A stretch of 64,000 bases of DNA from Pilimelia anulata (GCF_014647895.1 NZ_BMQB01000006.1:62001-126000), one strand, 5' to 3'; shown: positions 51,301-60,731, counted from the stretch's first letter. A program made the numbers and translations. Notes: generated from the letters alone by a model not told the origin.

Positions 51301-54300
51301 CGGAGTGGTTCGGCCAGCCGACCCAGTCGTTCGGCGGGACGATCGACGAGGTCGCGCTGTACCTGCGGCCGCTCGGCCCCGAGGCGGTCGCCGCGCACTA
51401 CGGCATGGCCGGGGCCGTCGCGCACCGGCTGAGCAAGTACACGCTGCCCAGCGGCCGGGTCGCCGCCGAGGCGGAGTACGACGCCGACGCCGACCGGGTC
51501 CGCGAGTACACCGACGAGCACGGCGGCACCTGGGAGATCGGCCGCCCGACCGTCTACGGCGACGCCACCGACCTGCGGCTCAGCGTGCAGGTGCTGGACC
51601 CGCGCGACCACCCGTACCTGTACGAGTACGACGCGCTCGGGGGCCAGATGCTGCGCTCGGGCACCCCGCTCGGCATCGAGGCGGTCGACGACGACCCGAC
51701 CCGGCCGACCCCGAGCCCGTCGCCGACCGGGCCGGTCGAGGTGTGCACGAAGCCGGACCCCGGCGACCCGATGTTCTGCACGGAGATCCCGTCCAGCGGC
51801 GGCGGTCCGGTGTTCGTCAAGCACCCGCTCAAGGGCATGGCGATCCGGTCGTTCGAGTACGACCGCGGCCGGCTGCGCACGATCCGCAACGAGAACGGCT
51901 TCGCCGTCGAGCTGGCGTACGACAAGCGCGGCAACGTCACCCAGCGCAGGACGTGCCGCACGCTGGAGCCGGCCGGCGGCTTCGGCCAGTGCAGCACCAC
52001 GTACTCGACGTACCCGGCCGGGGTGACCGACCCGTTCGACCCGCTCGGCGACCTGATGACCGAGAGCCGGGACGGCCGGTCGGCCGACGCCAGGGACGAG
52101 ACGTACCTGACCAGGCTGGAGTACGACCCGTTCGGCGCCGTCCGCAAGCAGACCAGCCCCGGCTGGGTGGAGGTGGCGCACCGGTACACGACGGGGTTCT
52201 CGCCGGCCGCCGACGGCGGCACCACCCCGCCCGGCCTGCTCGCGGCGACGACGGACGCGAAGGGCAAGGAGACCACCTACGCCTACTACCGCACCGGCGA
52301 CCTCGCCCGGGTCACCGAGCCGTCGGGGCTGCGCACCGAGTACGCGTACGACGGGCTCGGCCGCAAGCTCACCGAGAAGGTCATCTCGGACACCCACCCG
52401 GCCGGCGCGACCACCACGTACACCTACGAGGAGCACGGCTGGCTCGCCTCGGCCACCGGCCCGGCCACCCGCAACGCGGTCACCGGGGCCGAGCACCAGC
52501 AGCAGACCACGTACGCGTACGACCCCGACGGCGCGCTGCTGTCCACCACCGTCGCCGACCTGAAATCGGACGCGCCGAAGCGGACCACGACGACCGAGTA
52601 CGACGAGTACCGCAACGCCGTCCGCACGGTCGACGCCGAGGGCGGCGAGACGACGTACGACCACGACCGGTTCGGCAACAAGGTGCTGGAGGTCGACGCC
52701 AACGGCAACCAGTACGCCTACCGGTACACCGCCGCGCAGAAGATCGCCGAGGTGCGGCTGCGGGACTGGCGCGACGACCCCGAGGACGCGCCGCGCCGGG
52801 CGAGCCGGGACCTGGTCCTGCACTCGTACTCCTACGACTACGCCGGCCGGCTGGCCAGCGACACCGACGCGATGGGCCGCCGGCTGGAGTACAGCTACCT
52901 CGGCGACGACCTGCTGCACCGGATCGTGCTGAAGAACCTGGTCATCCCCGGCTGCACGAAGCCGAAGCCGGAGGACTGCCGGCGGGACTACGTCGTCGAG
53001 GAGAACTCCTACGACAACGCCGGCCACCTGGTCCGGCGGACCGGCGCCGACGGCAAGCGGGTCCAGGAGTTCGGCATCGACCCGGCCGGGCGGATGACGT
53101 TCACCGCCGACGACCCGAACGGGCTGGACCGGCGGACCGCGTTCCTGCGCGACGGCAACGGCAACGTGACCCGCACGAACCGGTACGGCCGGCCGTCCAA
53201 CATGCCGGGCTTCTTCCGCCCGGACCGCACCGAGCAGGTCGAGTTCGACTACAGCCCGGCCGGGCGGGTGACCGAGGAGCGGGTCCGCGACGTCGACGGC
53301 AAGCAGGTCCGGACCACCGGGCACGCGTACGACCAGCGCGGGCTCCCGCTGTCCACGACCGACCCGCGCGGCTACGCCGAGGGCGCGGACAAGTCGGCGT
53401 ACACGACGACCTTCGCCCACGACGAGCTGGGCCGGCAGACCTCGGTCACCGCGCCGGAGGCCCCGGTCGAGGCCGGCAGCGCCCGCCGCGGCCCGCGCCG
53501 CGGCGCGGCCAGGGCGAGCACGGTCAGCGGGTACGACGCGTTCGGCGACCTCGTCGCCGTGCGCGACCCGCGCGGCCACGTCACCCGGACCGAGTACGAC
53601 CGGCTCGGCCGCCCCGTCAAGCGGATCGCGCCGGCCTACCGGGCGCCCGGCAGTGACAGCACGGTCACGCCGACGGAGGAGACGGCGTACGACGCGCTCG
53701 GCAACGCCGTCCGCGTCCGCGACGCCGAGGGCAACGAGACCCGGCTGAGCTACGACCGGCTCAACCACGTGATCACCCGGGACGAGCCGGCCGGCGACGG
53801 CGGCCGGGCGATCCGCCGGTACACCTACTACCGCACCGGCGAGATCCGCTCGGTCACCGACCCGACCGGCGCGTACAGCGAGTCCACCTACGACGAGCTG
53901 GACCGGCTGACCTCGGTGACGCAGGTGGAGCGCCGCCCGGCGCGCGCCGAGCTGACCACCCTGATGACGTACACGCCGGCCGGCGACCTTGCCACCGTCA
54001 CCTCGCCGACCGGCGCGGTGACCACCCACCGGTACGACGCCGCCGGCGACCGGACCGGCACCACCAGCCCGAACGGCGTCACCATCGGCTTCGGGTACGA
54101 CCAGTTCGGCCGCCTGGCCCGGACCATCGACGGCCGCAACCGGGTCGTCCGGACCGACCACAACGCCTTCGGCGAGCGCAGCCGGGACTGGAACGCCAAG
54201 CCGGCCAGCGACCCCGCCGCGGACGAGATGCTGCGCGAGCAGCGGTACCGGTACGACGACGCCGGCAACCTCGTCGAGTCGATCGACCCGGACAAGCAGT

Positions 54301-57300
54301 CGACCACCTACGAGTACGACGCCCTGAACCGCCTCGCCAAGCAGGTCGAGCCGGTCAGCGCCGACGAGTCGATCACCACCACGTTCGGCTACGACGTCGC
54401 CGGCAACCGCGCCCGGTACACCGACGGCCGCGGCCACAGCACCTTCTACACCACCAACAGCCTCGGCCTGCCCGAGTCGGTGATCGAGCCGCGCACCGAC
54501 GCGCACCCCGAGCCGGACCAGCGCACCTGGACCGTCGGGTACGACCCGCTCGGCCGGGCCCGCCGCCTGGTCGCGCCGGGCAACGTCGCCCGGGAGCGCA
54601 CGTACGACGCCGCCGGCCGGCTGCGCACCGAGACCGGCACCGGCGCCGAGGCCGGCACCGCCGAGCGCAGGCTGGGCTACGACGCGGCCGGGCGGCTGAC
54701 CACCAGCGCCGGGCCGAAGGGGACCAGCGAGTTCACGTACAACGACCGCGGCGCCCTCATCGGCTCCACCGGCGCGGCCGGGCGGGCGACGTTCGCGTTC
54801 GACGGCGACGGCAACATGGTCGGCCGGACCGACGCCGCCGGCACCGCCACCTTCGGCTACGACCGCGGTCGGCTCGACACCGTCACCGACGCGGCGACCG
54901 GCGCCACCCAGCGGTACGGCTACGACGCGGCCGGCGCGACCGGGAGCATCGACTACGGCGCGGGCCGGGTCCGCACGTTCGACTACGACGCGTTCGGCCA
55001 GTTGTCGACCGACGTCCTGCGCAACGCCACCGGCGCCACGGTCGCGTCCGTGACCTACGCCTACGACCTCAACGGCCACCTGACCCAGAAGAAGACCGCC
55101 GGGGTGGCCGACGCGGGGACCAACGCCTACGCGTACGACCGGGCGGGTCGCCTGACCAAGTGGACCGGCCCGCGCGGCACCGTCGACTACGCCTGGGACC
55201 GGTCCGGCAACCGCACCCGCGCCGGCCCGAAGACCTCGACGTACGACGAGCGCAACCGGCTGCTCGCCGACGGCGACTACACGTACGCGTACACCGCCCG
55301 CGGCACCCGGTCCGGGCGGACCAGCTCCGGCCTGACCGAGCCGTACTCCTTCGACGCGTTCGACCGGCTGGTCCGCGCCGACAAGGAGGAGTACGCGTAC
55401 GACAGCCTCGACCGGGTCGCCGACCGCAACGGCGTCGACTTCGCCTACGCCGGCACCAGCGACGAGCCGGTCGGCGACGGCGAGCAGCAGTTCGCCCGCG
55501 GCCCCGCCGACGAGCTGCTGGCCGTCGCGCAGGGCGACCGCAAGCACCTGACCCTGCTCGACGCCCACGACGACGTCGTCGGCACCCTCGACCCGGCCGA
55601 CAGCGGCGCGGCGACGCTCCCGGCGTCCACCTCCTACGACCCGTTCGGCCAGGTCACCGCCCGGACCGGCGAGACCGGCCGGATCGGCTTCCAGGGCGAC
55701 TGGACCGCACCCGGCACGGGCCGGGTCAACATGGGCGCCCGCTGGTACGAGCCGAACACCGGCGGCTTCGCCTCCCGGGACAGCGTCGCGTACCGCGCCG
55801 GCGACTCGATCCTCGCCAACCGGTACGCCTACGGCGCCGGCGCCCCCCTCGACCACGCCGACCCGGACGGCCACTGGCCCGGCTGGCTCGACCGCGCCCG
55901 CCAGTCCGCCGGCAACATGATCAGCGGCGCGATCTCCGCCGTCGGCCACGCGGTCAACACCGGCATCCGGTTCATCGGCTCCGCCCTGCGCACCGTCGGC
56001 CACTACCTCAGCGAGGGCGCGAAGTGGCTGTACCAGAAGGTCCGCGCCGGGGTGAGCTGGGTCGCCGAGAAGGTCGGCCAGGGCATGCGCGCCCTGCGCG
56101 CGGGCTTCAACTGGGCCAAGGAGCGCGCGGCGGCGATCGCCAGGGCCGCGTACGAACGGGCGCGCGAGGTCACCAGACAGGCCCGCGCGGCGATCGACCA
56201 CGCGATCAAGCACACGGTCCTGCCGGTCCTCAAGGCCGTCACCAAGCCGGTCCTCAACGGCCTCAAGGCCGTCGTCTCGGCCACGGCGAAGCTGCCCGCG
56301 GCCGTCGTCTCGGTGGCCCGCCAGGCGATCGCCGACCCGGCGAAGTTCGCCAGGGACCTGTACGAACGCTCGGTCGAGGCCGCCGGCGCGGTCGTCGAGA
56401 CGGTCTCGCAAGCCGCCCAGGCGGTCGGCCAGTTCGTCGCCGACAACAAGGCGGCGATCATCGGCGCGGTCGCCGGGATCGCGGTCGGCATCGGCTGCGG
56501 CGTCGCGATCGGCTGGACCGGCGTCGGGGCGGTGGCCTGCGGGGCGCTCGCGGGGGCGGTCGGGTCGGCGGTCACCGGGGCGATCAACGGCGAGCGCGGG
56601 ATGGACCTGGTCAAGTCCACGGTGGGCGGGGCGCTGCTGGGCGGCCTGACGGGCGGACTCGGCTCGGTCGCCGGAGCCGGCCTCAAGGCGGGCATCGGGG
56701 CGCTGTCCGGCGGCCTGCGCGGCGCGGGTACGGCGGCGCGGCAGGCCATGGCCGGGGAGGCCGGGGAGATCGCGGCCGGGCGGCTGTCGGGCGGGGCGCT
56801 GCGCGGGGCGCGGCCGTGCAACAGCTTCACGCCGACGACGGCGGTGCTGATGGCGGACGGGTCGAGCAAGCCGATCGCGGACGTCAAGGTCGGGGAGATG
56901 GTCCGGGCGACCGATCCGACGACAGGGAAGACGGAGTCGCGCGCGGTCACCGACGTCATCGCCGGGGACGGCGACAAGTCCCTCGTGGAGATCACTGTCG
57001 AGAGCGGTCGGGGGAAGGCCGGGAAGGTCACGGCTACCGACGGGCACCACTTCTGGGCGGTGGATCTGCGGCGGTGGGTCGAGGCGAAGGACCTCAAGCC
57101 CGGTTACCGATTCCTCACTGCGGACAACCGCCCTACGCGCGTCCTCGGCACGCGGTCCTGGCGACAGCAGCAGCCGGTCTACAACCTCACTGTTGACGGG
57201 CTGCATTCGTACTATGTTTCGAGCGGCGCGAGTGACGTACTCGTCCACAATTGCGGCCGGCACGAGCTGGGCGGTGGCCGGCACCGCCAAGCCGGCGAGG

Positions 57301-57644
57301 GGTATGTCGGGCGGCACCGCGCGCCGGAGTACAAGACCTACCACGGCCGCCACTTCGCGGAGGGCCCGCCGGATTACGTCGGTGCGCACCGGGCGGACAC
57401 GCTGTTCGACAAGCTCGGCGCCAAGATCGGCCCACAGGTGCACGAGGCCGGTCACCAGGGCTGGGAATTGTCGAGCCAACTCGCCGGCCTGGTCGAGGGG
57501 GCCACCACATCGCCAGCTCTGATCGGTGGTGCCCGTGGACTAGGCTTCGTGATCGGTGGCGTTCGCGGGTGGATGGCCGGCGCGCGCGACGGCGCGAATC
57601 CATGGCGGCTACCGGTCTACACCAGACCGCACGATTTCACCTAG
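48330..57644 (+). CDS. Secreted RHS-repeat polymorphic toxin with DNRLRE, LamG and Hint domains
   Basis: About 3,104 aa from GTG 48330 (ATG 48342 is an alternative). A signal peptide is near residues 5-46. A DNRLRE-type domain follows (about 195-340), a CARDB-like beta domain, and a DUF6531-type entry with VRTYNSLDPRRDGLFGAGWS (about 610). A LamG/concanavalin domain sits at about 807-1030, RHS/YD repeats run from about 1030 to 2450, and the RHS core GARWYEPNTGGFASRDS is near 2470. An amphipathic helical stretch and a Gly-rich hydrophobic segment follow (about 2710-2800). A Hint autoprocessing domain runs from Cys2830 (CNSFTPTTAVLM) through DGHHFWAV to VHNC at 2972-2975. The last 130 residues are a variable tip with HEAGH (3038-3042). 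The cage should enclose the tip, and Hint should release it. Likely an antibacterial toxin. Confidence 0.9.
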   Translation: MNASMRTVMGWCGQRRSAARGTIMAGLAAALVVNLGAPGAFGAPARPAAPVAPHAVTPKPQQRWGSADGLGHLAAGSANRHLPASTRGRFPLLAPRAVRPGNAASFRMLTAAPAAAGLRAGAVEVPEGAGPGRRLFRNPDGTQTTELSLAGPDVGSIGPSDAMYVHGTGSVGRNSEYLYVGRGPRDPGVPAEVDSRPAATYLKFDVDSIRRHTILGAMLSYAQAFAPTCAARAMTVHPVTEGWSSGGDHGYPGPRVGGSLARKSANRGYVPHGQQSPCPAGADAVDLGAAGAKLIQGWANGAANNGLSLRASTSDASAWKALAGPATPNKPKLYVTHSPYNAAYAIPNPRPNPEVTQARGGRVAVTVTNRGAADWKVGEHYLGYRIYGAADHKPIGQQKAGALPAAVPVGKSATIDALIQPLPPGAYLIDFSMVVKGAFYTDHQVPPGRLTLHVFDKPADIRAAFPPNGYTSEVLTPTLLVQAVDPDAPANSALQYRFELCDNDDDGNPIKATCKTTPYSTDSMWTVPVGRMQWSKGYTWSATVKDTSTEVPLGRATIGTAVPQPAIVGNLAGAPQAAQGREFDARLGNVSFTAVDATLAGTGLDPNVVRTYNSLDPRRDGLFGAGWSSRFDMRLTADTDGSGSQVVTYPDGQVVRFGRNADGTYAAPRGRVAKLYVERDAFRLKDRTGAVYSFGSSGRLFRAEDRYGKALRLTYDTQLGSGRLVSMEVLGNEDKPIRTLRIESDGKRIRKISTEPVNGAPLTWSYEYEGDLLRRVCGPRAGECAAYEYTEGSHYRTAVHDARPESYWRLGDPVGADAAASDVAVNLGRDAGKARNVTFGADGRLAGSPNKAASFNGVDSSIALPMGALKKARDAAVELWFKLPPGHNPGPLLAYQDAPAGSNKVTKGVPILYVDRDGFVRGQFATGRIEPIRAPVYLLDGKWHHVVLSAANGVQTLYVDGVAQGKLTGAIDSAALNHAQIGAGTATGAWPEWFGQPTQSFGGTIDEVALYLRPLGPEAVAAHYGMAGAVAHRLSKYTLPSGRVAAEAEYDADADRVREYTDEHGGTWEIGRPTVYGDATDLRLSVQVLDPRDHPYLYEYDALGGQMLRSGTPLGIEAVDDDPTRPTPSPSPTGPVEVCTKPDPGDPMFCTEIPSSGGGPVFVKHPLKGMAIRSFEYDRGRLRTIRNENGFAVELAYDKRGNVTQRRTCRTLEPAGGFGQCSTTYSTYPAGVTDPFDPLGDLMTESRDGRSADARDETYLTRLEYDPFGAVRKQTSPGWVEVAHRYTTGFSPAADGGTTPPGLLAATTDAKGKETTYAYYRTGDLARVTEPSGLRTEYAYDGLGRKLTEKVISDTHPAGATTTYTYEEHGWLASATGPATRNAVTGAEHQQQTTYAYDPDGALLSTTVADLKSDAPKRTTTTEYDEYRNAVRTVDAEGGETTYDHDRFGNKVLEVDANGNQYAYRYTAAQKIAEVRLRDWRDDPEDAPRRASRDLVLHSYSYDYAGRLASDTDAMGRRLEYSYLGDDLLHRIVLKNLVIPGCTKPKPEDCRRDYVVEENSYDNAGHLVRRTGADGKRVQEFGIDPAGRMTFTADDPNGLDRRTAFLRDGNGNVTRTNRYGRPSNMPGFFRPDRTEQVEFDYSPAGRVTEERVRDVDGKQVRTTGHAYDQRGLPLSTTDPRGYAEGADKSAYTTTFAHDELGRQTSVTAPEAPVEAGSARRGPRRGAARASTVSGYDAFGDLVAVRDPRGHVTRTEYDRLGRPVKRIAPAYRAPGSDSTVTPTEETAYDALGNAVRVRDAEGNETRLSYDRLNHVITRDEPAGDGGRAIRRYTYYRTGEIRSVTDPTGAYSESTYDELDRLTSVTQVERRPARAELTTLMTYTPAGDLATVTSPTGAVTTHRYDAAGDRTGTTSPNGVTIGFGYDQFGRLARTIDGRNRVVRTDHNAFGERSRDWNAKPASDPAADEMLREQRYRYDDAGNLVESIDPDKQSTTYEYDALNRLAKQVEPVSADESITTTFGYDVAGNRARYTDGRGHSTFYTTNSLGLPESVIEPRTDAHPEPDQRTWTVGYDPLGRARRLVAPGNVARERTYDAAGRLRTETGTGAEAGTAERRLGYDAAGRLTTSAGPKGTSEFTYNDRGALIGSTGAAGRATFAFDGDGNMVGRTDAAGTATFGYDRGRLDTVTDAATGATQRYGYDAAGATGSIDYGAGRVRTFDYDAFGQLSTDVLRNATGATVASVTYAYDLNGHLTQKKTAGVADAGTNAYAYDRAGRLTKWTGPRGTVDYAWDRSGNRTRAGPKTSTYDERNRLLADGDYTYAYTARGTRSGRTSSGLTEPYSFDAFDRLVRADKEEYAYDSLDRVADRNGVDFAYAGTSDEPVGDGEQQFARGPADELLAVAQGDRKHLTLLDAHDDVVGTLDPADSGAATLPASTSYDPFGQVTARTGETGRIGFQGDWTAPGTGRVNMGARWYEPNTGGFASRDSVAYRAGDSILANRYAYGAGAPLDHADPDGHWPGWLDRARQSAGNMISGAISAVGHAVNTGIRFIGSALRTVGHYLSEGAKWLYQKVRAGVSWVAEKVGQGMRALRAGFNWAKERAAAIARAAYERAREVTRQARAAIDHAIKHTVLPVLKAVTKPVLNGLKAVVSATAKLPAAVVSVARQAIADPAKFARDLYERSVEAAGAVVETVSQAAQAVGQFVADNKAAIIGAVAGIAVGIGCGVAIGWTGVGAVACGALAGAVGSAVTGAINGERGMDLVKSTVGGALLGGLTGGLGSVAGAGLKAGIGALSGGLRGAGTAARQAMAGEAGEIAAGRLSGGALRGARPCNSFTPTTAVLMADGSSKPIADVKVGEMVRATDPTTGKTESRAVTDVIAGDGDKSLVEITVESGRGKAGKVTATDGHHFWAVDLRRWVEAKDLKPGYRFLTADNRPTRVLGTRSWRQQQPVYNLTVDGLHSYYVSSGASDVLVHNCGRHELGGGRHRQAGEGYVGRHRAPEYKTYHGRHFAEGPPDYVGAHRADTLFDKLGAKIGPQVHEAGHQGWELSSQLAGLVEGATTSPALIGGARGLGFVIGGVRGWMAGARDGANPWRLPVYTRPHDFT

Positions 57645-57658
57645 CTACGGAAGCCGAA

Positions 57659-58732
57659 ATGGAATTCACGCGACAAGCGATGCAGGTTCTGCGCGACGCC
57701 GTCGATCAGTGTCGTGCGCGGGGTATCGGCCGAGTGGAAACCGGACACCTCCTCTACTGCTTGTGTCCGGCGTTACCGCCGTACCATCAGCGGGTCGCGG
57801 GTGTGCGCGAACGGCTGTGGAGAGAAGCCACCCGGGAGACCGGCGGTACGGCGGCGGAGCTCCGCTACTGGCGTGCGACGGAGGAGCGCAACCCCCCGAG
57901 CGAGAGTGCCCGCTGGTCGGTCGATGCGGCGTTGCGCGAGGCGACGGGGGGAGCCGATGCCTCGTTCGGACCCGCGGCCCGGGCCGCCCTGCGCCGCGCG
58001 GTGGAAGTCGCGAACGATCACGGTGCGTGGAACGCGGACGCCATCCACATGTTGATCGGCGCTGCCCAGCCGACGGACACCGGTTTGTCGCGGTTGCTGG
58101 CGGCCGCGGATGCCACGAGCGCGGCGCTGTTGGCGGATCCGCAGGTTGCGGAGGTCCTGGGGAACACCGGCGAGCCGGTCGCGGCCGGCTGTGGCGTGCT
58201 CCGGGCCTCGGGCGCGTTCGTCGACAAGCCGGGCAGGGGGATTCGCCTGCTCGCGCGGTTCGGGGGTCGGTCGAAGCGATGGGACGGGCAGCCGGTCCTT
58301 TCCGCTGTCGCCCGCGAGGCGGAACGCCAGGTCCAACGATCCGGGTCCGCGTCGGTGGCCGACGCCCACCTGCTCCTGGCGCTCGCCCAGTTGGCGACCG
58401 ACGTGGCCGTCCTGGGCGCCTCCTTCGTCCCGGAGTTCGCCGGGACCGACCGCACGCTCACGGCACTGCGCCGGGCAGCGGGGAATCCCGAGACGTTGCA
58501 GATGGCCGCGGCGGAAATCGTCGATGTACGGGGGGAGTCCGATTCGCCGTTTGCCGCGCAGGCGGAGGAGCGACTGCGCGAGTGGTTCGCCGGCAGCGGC
58601 ATTCAACCCGTTCAGGGCGACACCATTTTGCGCCGACTTCTCGAGCAAGGCGACGATTCGGTGAGTGCCCTGCTGCGGCGGGCCGGACTCGATCGAATCG
58701 CCCTGGCGCGCGTGATTCCGCCGCCGCAGTAA
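57659..58732 (+). CDS. Candidate immunity protein with Clp-N-like repeats
   Basis: A 357-aa cytoplasmic protein starting 15 nt after the RHS stop, with ACGGAAG before ATG 57659. Three segments look like diverged Clp N-terminal repeats: residues about 1-40 (FTRQAMQVLRDAVDQ then RVETGHLLYCL), about 103-165 (FGPAARAALRRAVEVANDHG, then DAIHMLIGAA), and about 215-290 (VAREAERQVQRSGSASVADAHLLLALAQL). No AAA+ ATPase follows. Position directly after a polymorphic toxin tip points to immunity; an alternative is an adaptor to ClpC. Its third-codon-position GC is lower than that of neighbouring genes, in line with recent acquisition together with the toxin tip. Confidence 0.65.
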   Translation: MEFTRQAMQVLRDAVDQCRARGIGRVETGHLLYCLCPALPPYHQRVAGVRERLWREATRETGGTAAELRYWRATEERNPPSESARWSVDAALREATGGADASFGPAARAALRRAVEVANDHGAWNADAIHMLIGAAQPTDTGLSRLLAAADATSAALLADPQVAEVLGNTGEPVAAGCGVLRASGAFVDKPGRGIRLLARFGGRSKRWDGQPVLSAVAREAERQVQRSGSASVADAHLLLALAQLATDVAVLGASFVPEFAGTDRTLTALRRAAGNPETLQMAAAEIVDVRGESDSPFAAQAEERLREWFAGSGIQPVQGDTILRRLLEQGDDSVSALLRRAGLDRIALARVIPPPQ

Positions 58733-58781
58733 CGACCCCACCTGCGACGGCGTTGGACCCAATCCTGCGAAAGGTAGTCAT

Positions 58782-60728
58782 GTGATAGTCGGAAGATCGT
58801 GGCGATCGGCGGCGCTCGGCGCGGTGGTGACCCTCACCGCCCCCCTCTTGTTCACCACGCCGGCGGTGGCGGGCGGTGCGGCCGGGTGGAAGTGCGGAAA
58901 GACCGCGTGGGTGTTCGCGTCCGTCAAGGATAAGGACAGCACGAGCCTGCACCTGTACCAGATCAGTGGCCCCGGCACCGCCACCCCCAAGGTCGCCAAG
59001 AAGACCGAGTTCGGCAAGGGCTGGGATCAGTACGGCCGCATCCTCGGCGGCCCGAACGGCCGCATCTACGCCATCCACCCCACCGAGGGCCTGTTCCGGT
59101 ACCGGTGGCTCGGCGACAAGTGGGAGGAGCCGAGCCGCAAGCTGATCAGCAAGAGCTTCACCCGGTACGCCGGCTCCGCGAACCGCAACAAGATCACGGT
59201 GGATCACCGCGGCGACATCTACCTGATCGACGGCGAGGGCGTGCTGCGCGCGTACCGGTGGAACGAGGCGGCCAACGACTGGGACTTCGCCCAGCGGCCG
59301 CTCGCGACCGGATGGTCCAAGTACGACATGGTGACCGCCGTCGGCCCCGGCGTCCTGATGACCCGGACGCCGGCGGGGGTGCTGTTCCGGCACCACTACG
59401 ACCTCACCACGCAGCGGTGGCTCGCCCGCGACGTGCAGGTCGGCAACGGCGGCTGGCAGCGGTTCGACCGGGGGGTCACGTCGGCGGGCGGGGAGACGCT
59501 ATTCGCCCTGAACGACGACCACCAGCTCCTGCACTACCGGTACGAGCGGTCGAACAACTCGTGGCCGGTGCAGGCCGCGAGGGTCGTGGACAAGTGGGAC
59601 GAGGTCCGCGACATCGCGGCGACCAGCACGACCTGCACCGCCGACCTGCCCGCGCCGGCGGACGTGGAGGTGCCGCTGCGGTCGTTCAGCCGGGTGGCCG
59701 CCCTGCGGGCCGGGGGCGCCAGCGGGCCGCTGGACGTCGCGCTGACCGACAACGCCGGGGTGCTCCGGCACGGGCGGCTGTCCGGCGGCGGCACCGTGCA
59801 GTGGACGCCGATCTCCGGTGACCAGGCGTTCGCCGGCGAGCCGGTGCTGACCGCGAGCCCCAAGGGCGTCGTGTCGGCGTACGGGCACAACCAGAACGGC
59901 AACGTCCACGTGATCGCGCAGGCGGCCGAGGGGTCGCCGGCGTTCAAGCCGCCGGTCAACCTGGGCGGGGAGTTCGAGGACGCCGCCAGCGTGGTGACCC
60001 TGACCGACGGGCGGGTGATCGTCTTCGCGGTCGACCCCGACGGCGGCCTGTGGAGCCGGACGCAGGACCCGGCCGCCGACGACGGGCTGCTGCCGTGGGT
60101 GAGGGTCACCGCGCCGCCGCTCGCCGAGGCGCCGTGGGCCGCGGCGCTGAGCGACAACGGGTTCGAGCTGGTCGGCCTGGACGCGTCCGGGGAGCTGCGG
60201 GGCGTCCGGTACGGCAAGGGTGCCTACGGCGAGTGGCAGAGCCTCGGCCAGGGGACGGTCGGCGAGCCCGCGGCGATCATCACGGCCGGCCCGCGGGCGC
60301 GGGTGTTCGCCCGGCTGCCCGACGGCCGCCTCGGCTCGCAGACGCAGAACCTGAACGGCACGTACCCGCAGAAGTGGAGCCCGGTCGGCGACCTCGTCGT
60401 GACCGGCGTCCCCGCGGCGATCCAGGGCACGACCCAGGACAGCCGGGTGCGGGTGGTGGCCCGGACCGAGGACGGCGCGATGCACCAGATCGCCGAGACG
60501 GCGAACGGCTCGGACACCTGGGGCTCCTGGGTGCGGATGACGCCCGCGGGCGAGGTCGCGCAGAGCGACCCGACGATCGCCACCCTCTCGGTGGACGGGC
60601 TGAGCACGTGGGGCGTGCTGTTCCGGTCGCCGGACGACGCGCTGCAGCTCTGGTACCAGAAGAACCCGCGGCGGGCCGGCAGCGCCGGCTTCGCGCGCGT
60701 CCGCGTGCCGATCCCGACCGGGCGGTGA
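58782..60728 (+). CDS. Secreted beta-propeller protein, tachylectin-2-like plus PLL-like
   Basis: A 648-aa exported protein from GTG 58782, with GAAAGG upstream. The signal peptide is residues 1-30 (ALGAVVTLTAPLLFTTPAVAGG). Residues about 35-260 show five repeats with W-x-x-Y/F and G-x-I/L-Y-x-I (QYGRILGGPNGRIYAI, RNKITVDHRGDIYLI, TLFALNDDHQLLHYRY), as in tachylectin-2 propellers. Residues about 290-640 form a second propeller of PLL/fucolectin type with repeated GxxxVxxxxxDGxLW units. Both folds bind sugars. It lies 50 nt after the immunity candidate and may be co-transcribed; it could bind the surface glycan of self or target cells. Confidence 0.75.
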   Translation: MIVGRSWRSAALGAVVTLTAPLLFTTPAVAGGAAGWKCGKTAWVFASVKDKDSTSLHLYQISGPGTATPKVAKKTEFGKGWDQYGRILGGPNGRIYAIHPTEGLFRYRWLGDKWEEPSRKLISKSFTRYAGSANRNKITVDHRGDIYLIDGEGVLRAYRWNEAANDWDFAQRPLATGWSKYDMVTAVGPGVLMTRTPAGVLFRHHYDLTTQRWLARDVQVGNGGWQRFDRGVTSAGGETLFALNDDHQLLHYRYERSNNSWPVQAARVVDKWDEVRDIAATSTTCTADLPAPADVEVPLRSFSRVAALRAGGASGPLDVALTDNAGVLRHGRLSGGGTVQWTPISGDQAFAGEPVLTASPKGVVSAYGHNQNGNVHVIAQAAEGSPAFKPPVNLGGEFEDAASVVTLTDGRVIVFAVDPDGGLWSRTQDPAADDGLLPWVRVTAPPLAEAPWAAALSDNGFELVGLDASGELRGVRYGKGAYGEWQSLGQGTVGEPAAIITAGPRARVFARLPDGRLGSQTQNLNGTYPQKWSPVGDLVVTGVPAAIQGTTQDSRVRVVARTEDGAMHQIAETANGSDTWGSWVRMTPAGEVAQSDPTIATLSVDGLSTWGVLFRSPDDALQLWYQKNPRRAGSAGFARVRVPIPTGR

Positions 60729-60731
60729 GAC

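Noticed and set aside
49623..57479. A 2,618-codon open frame on the minus strand opposite the RHS gene
   Set aside because: It is the antisense mirror of the RHS frame in very GC-rich DNA. It is Val/Arg/Gly-rich with no domain, and the plus-strand frame has signal peptide, RHS core and Hint motifs.
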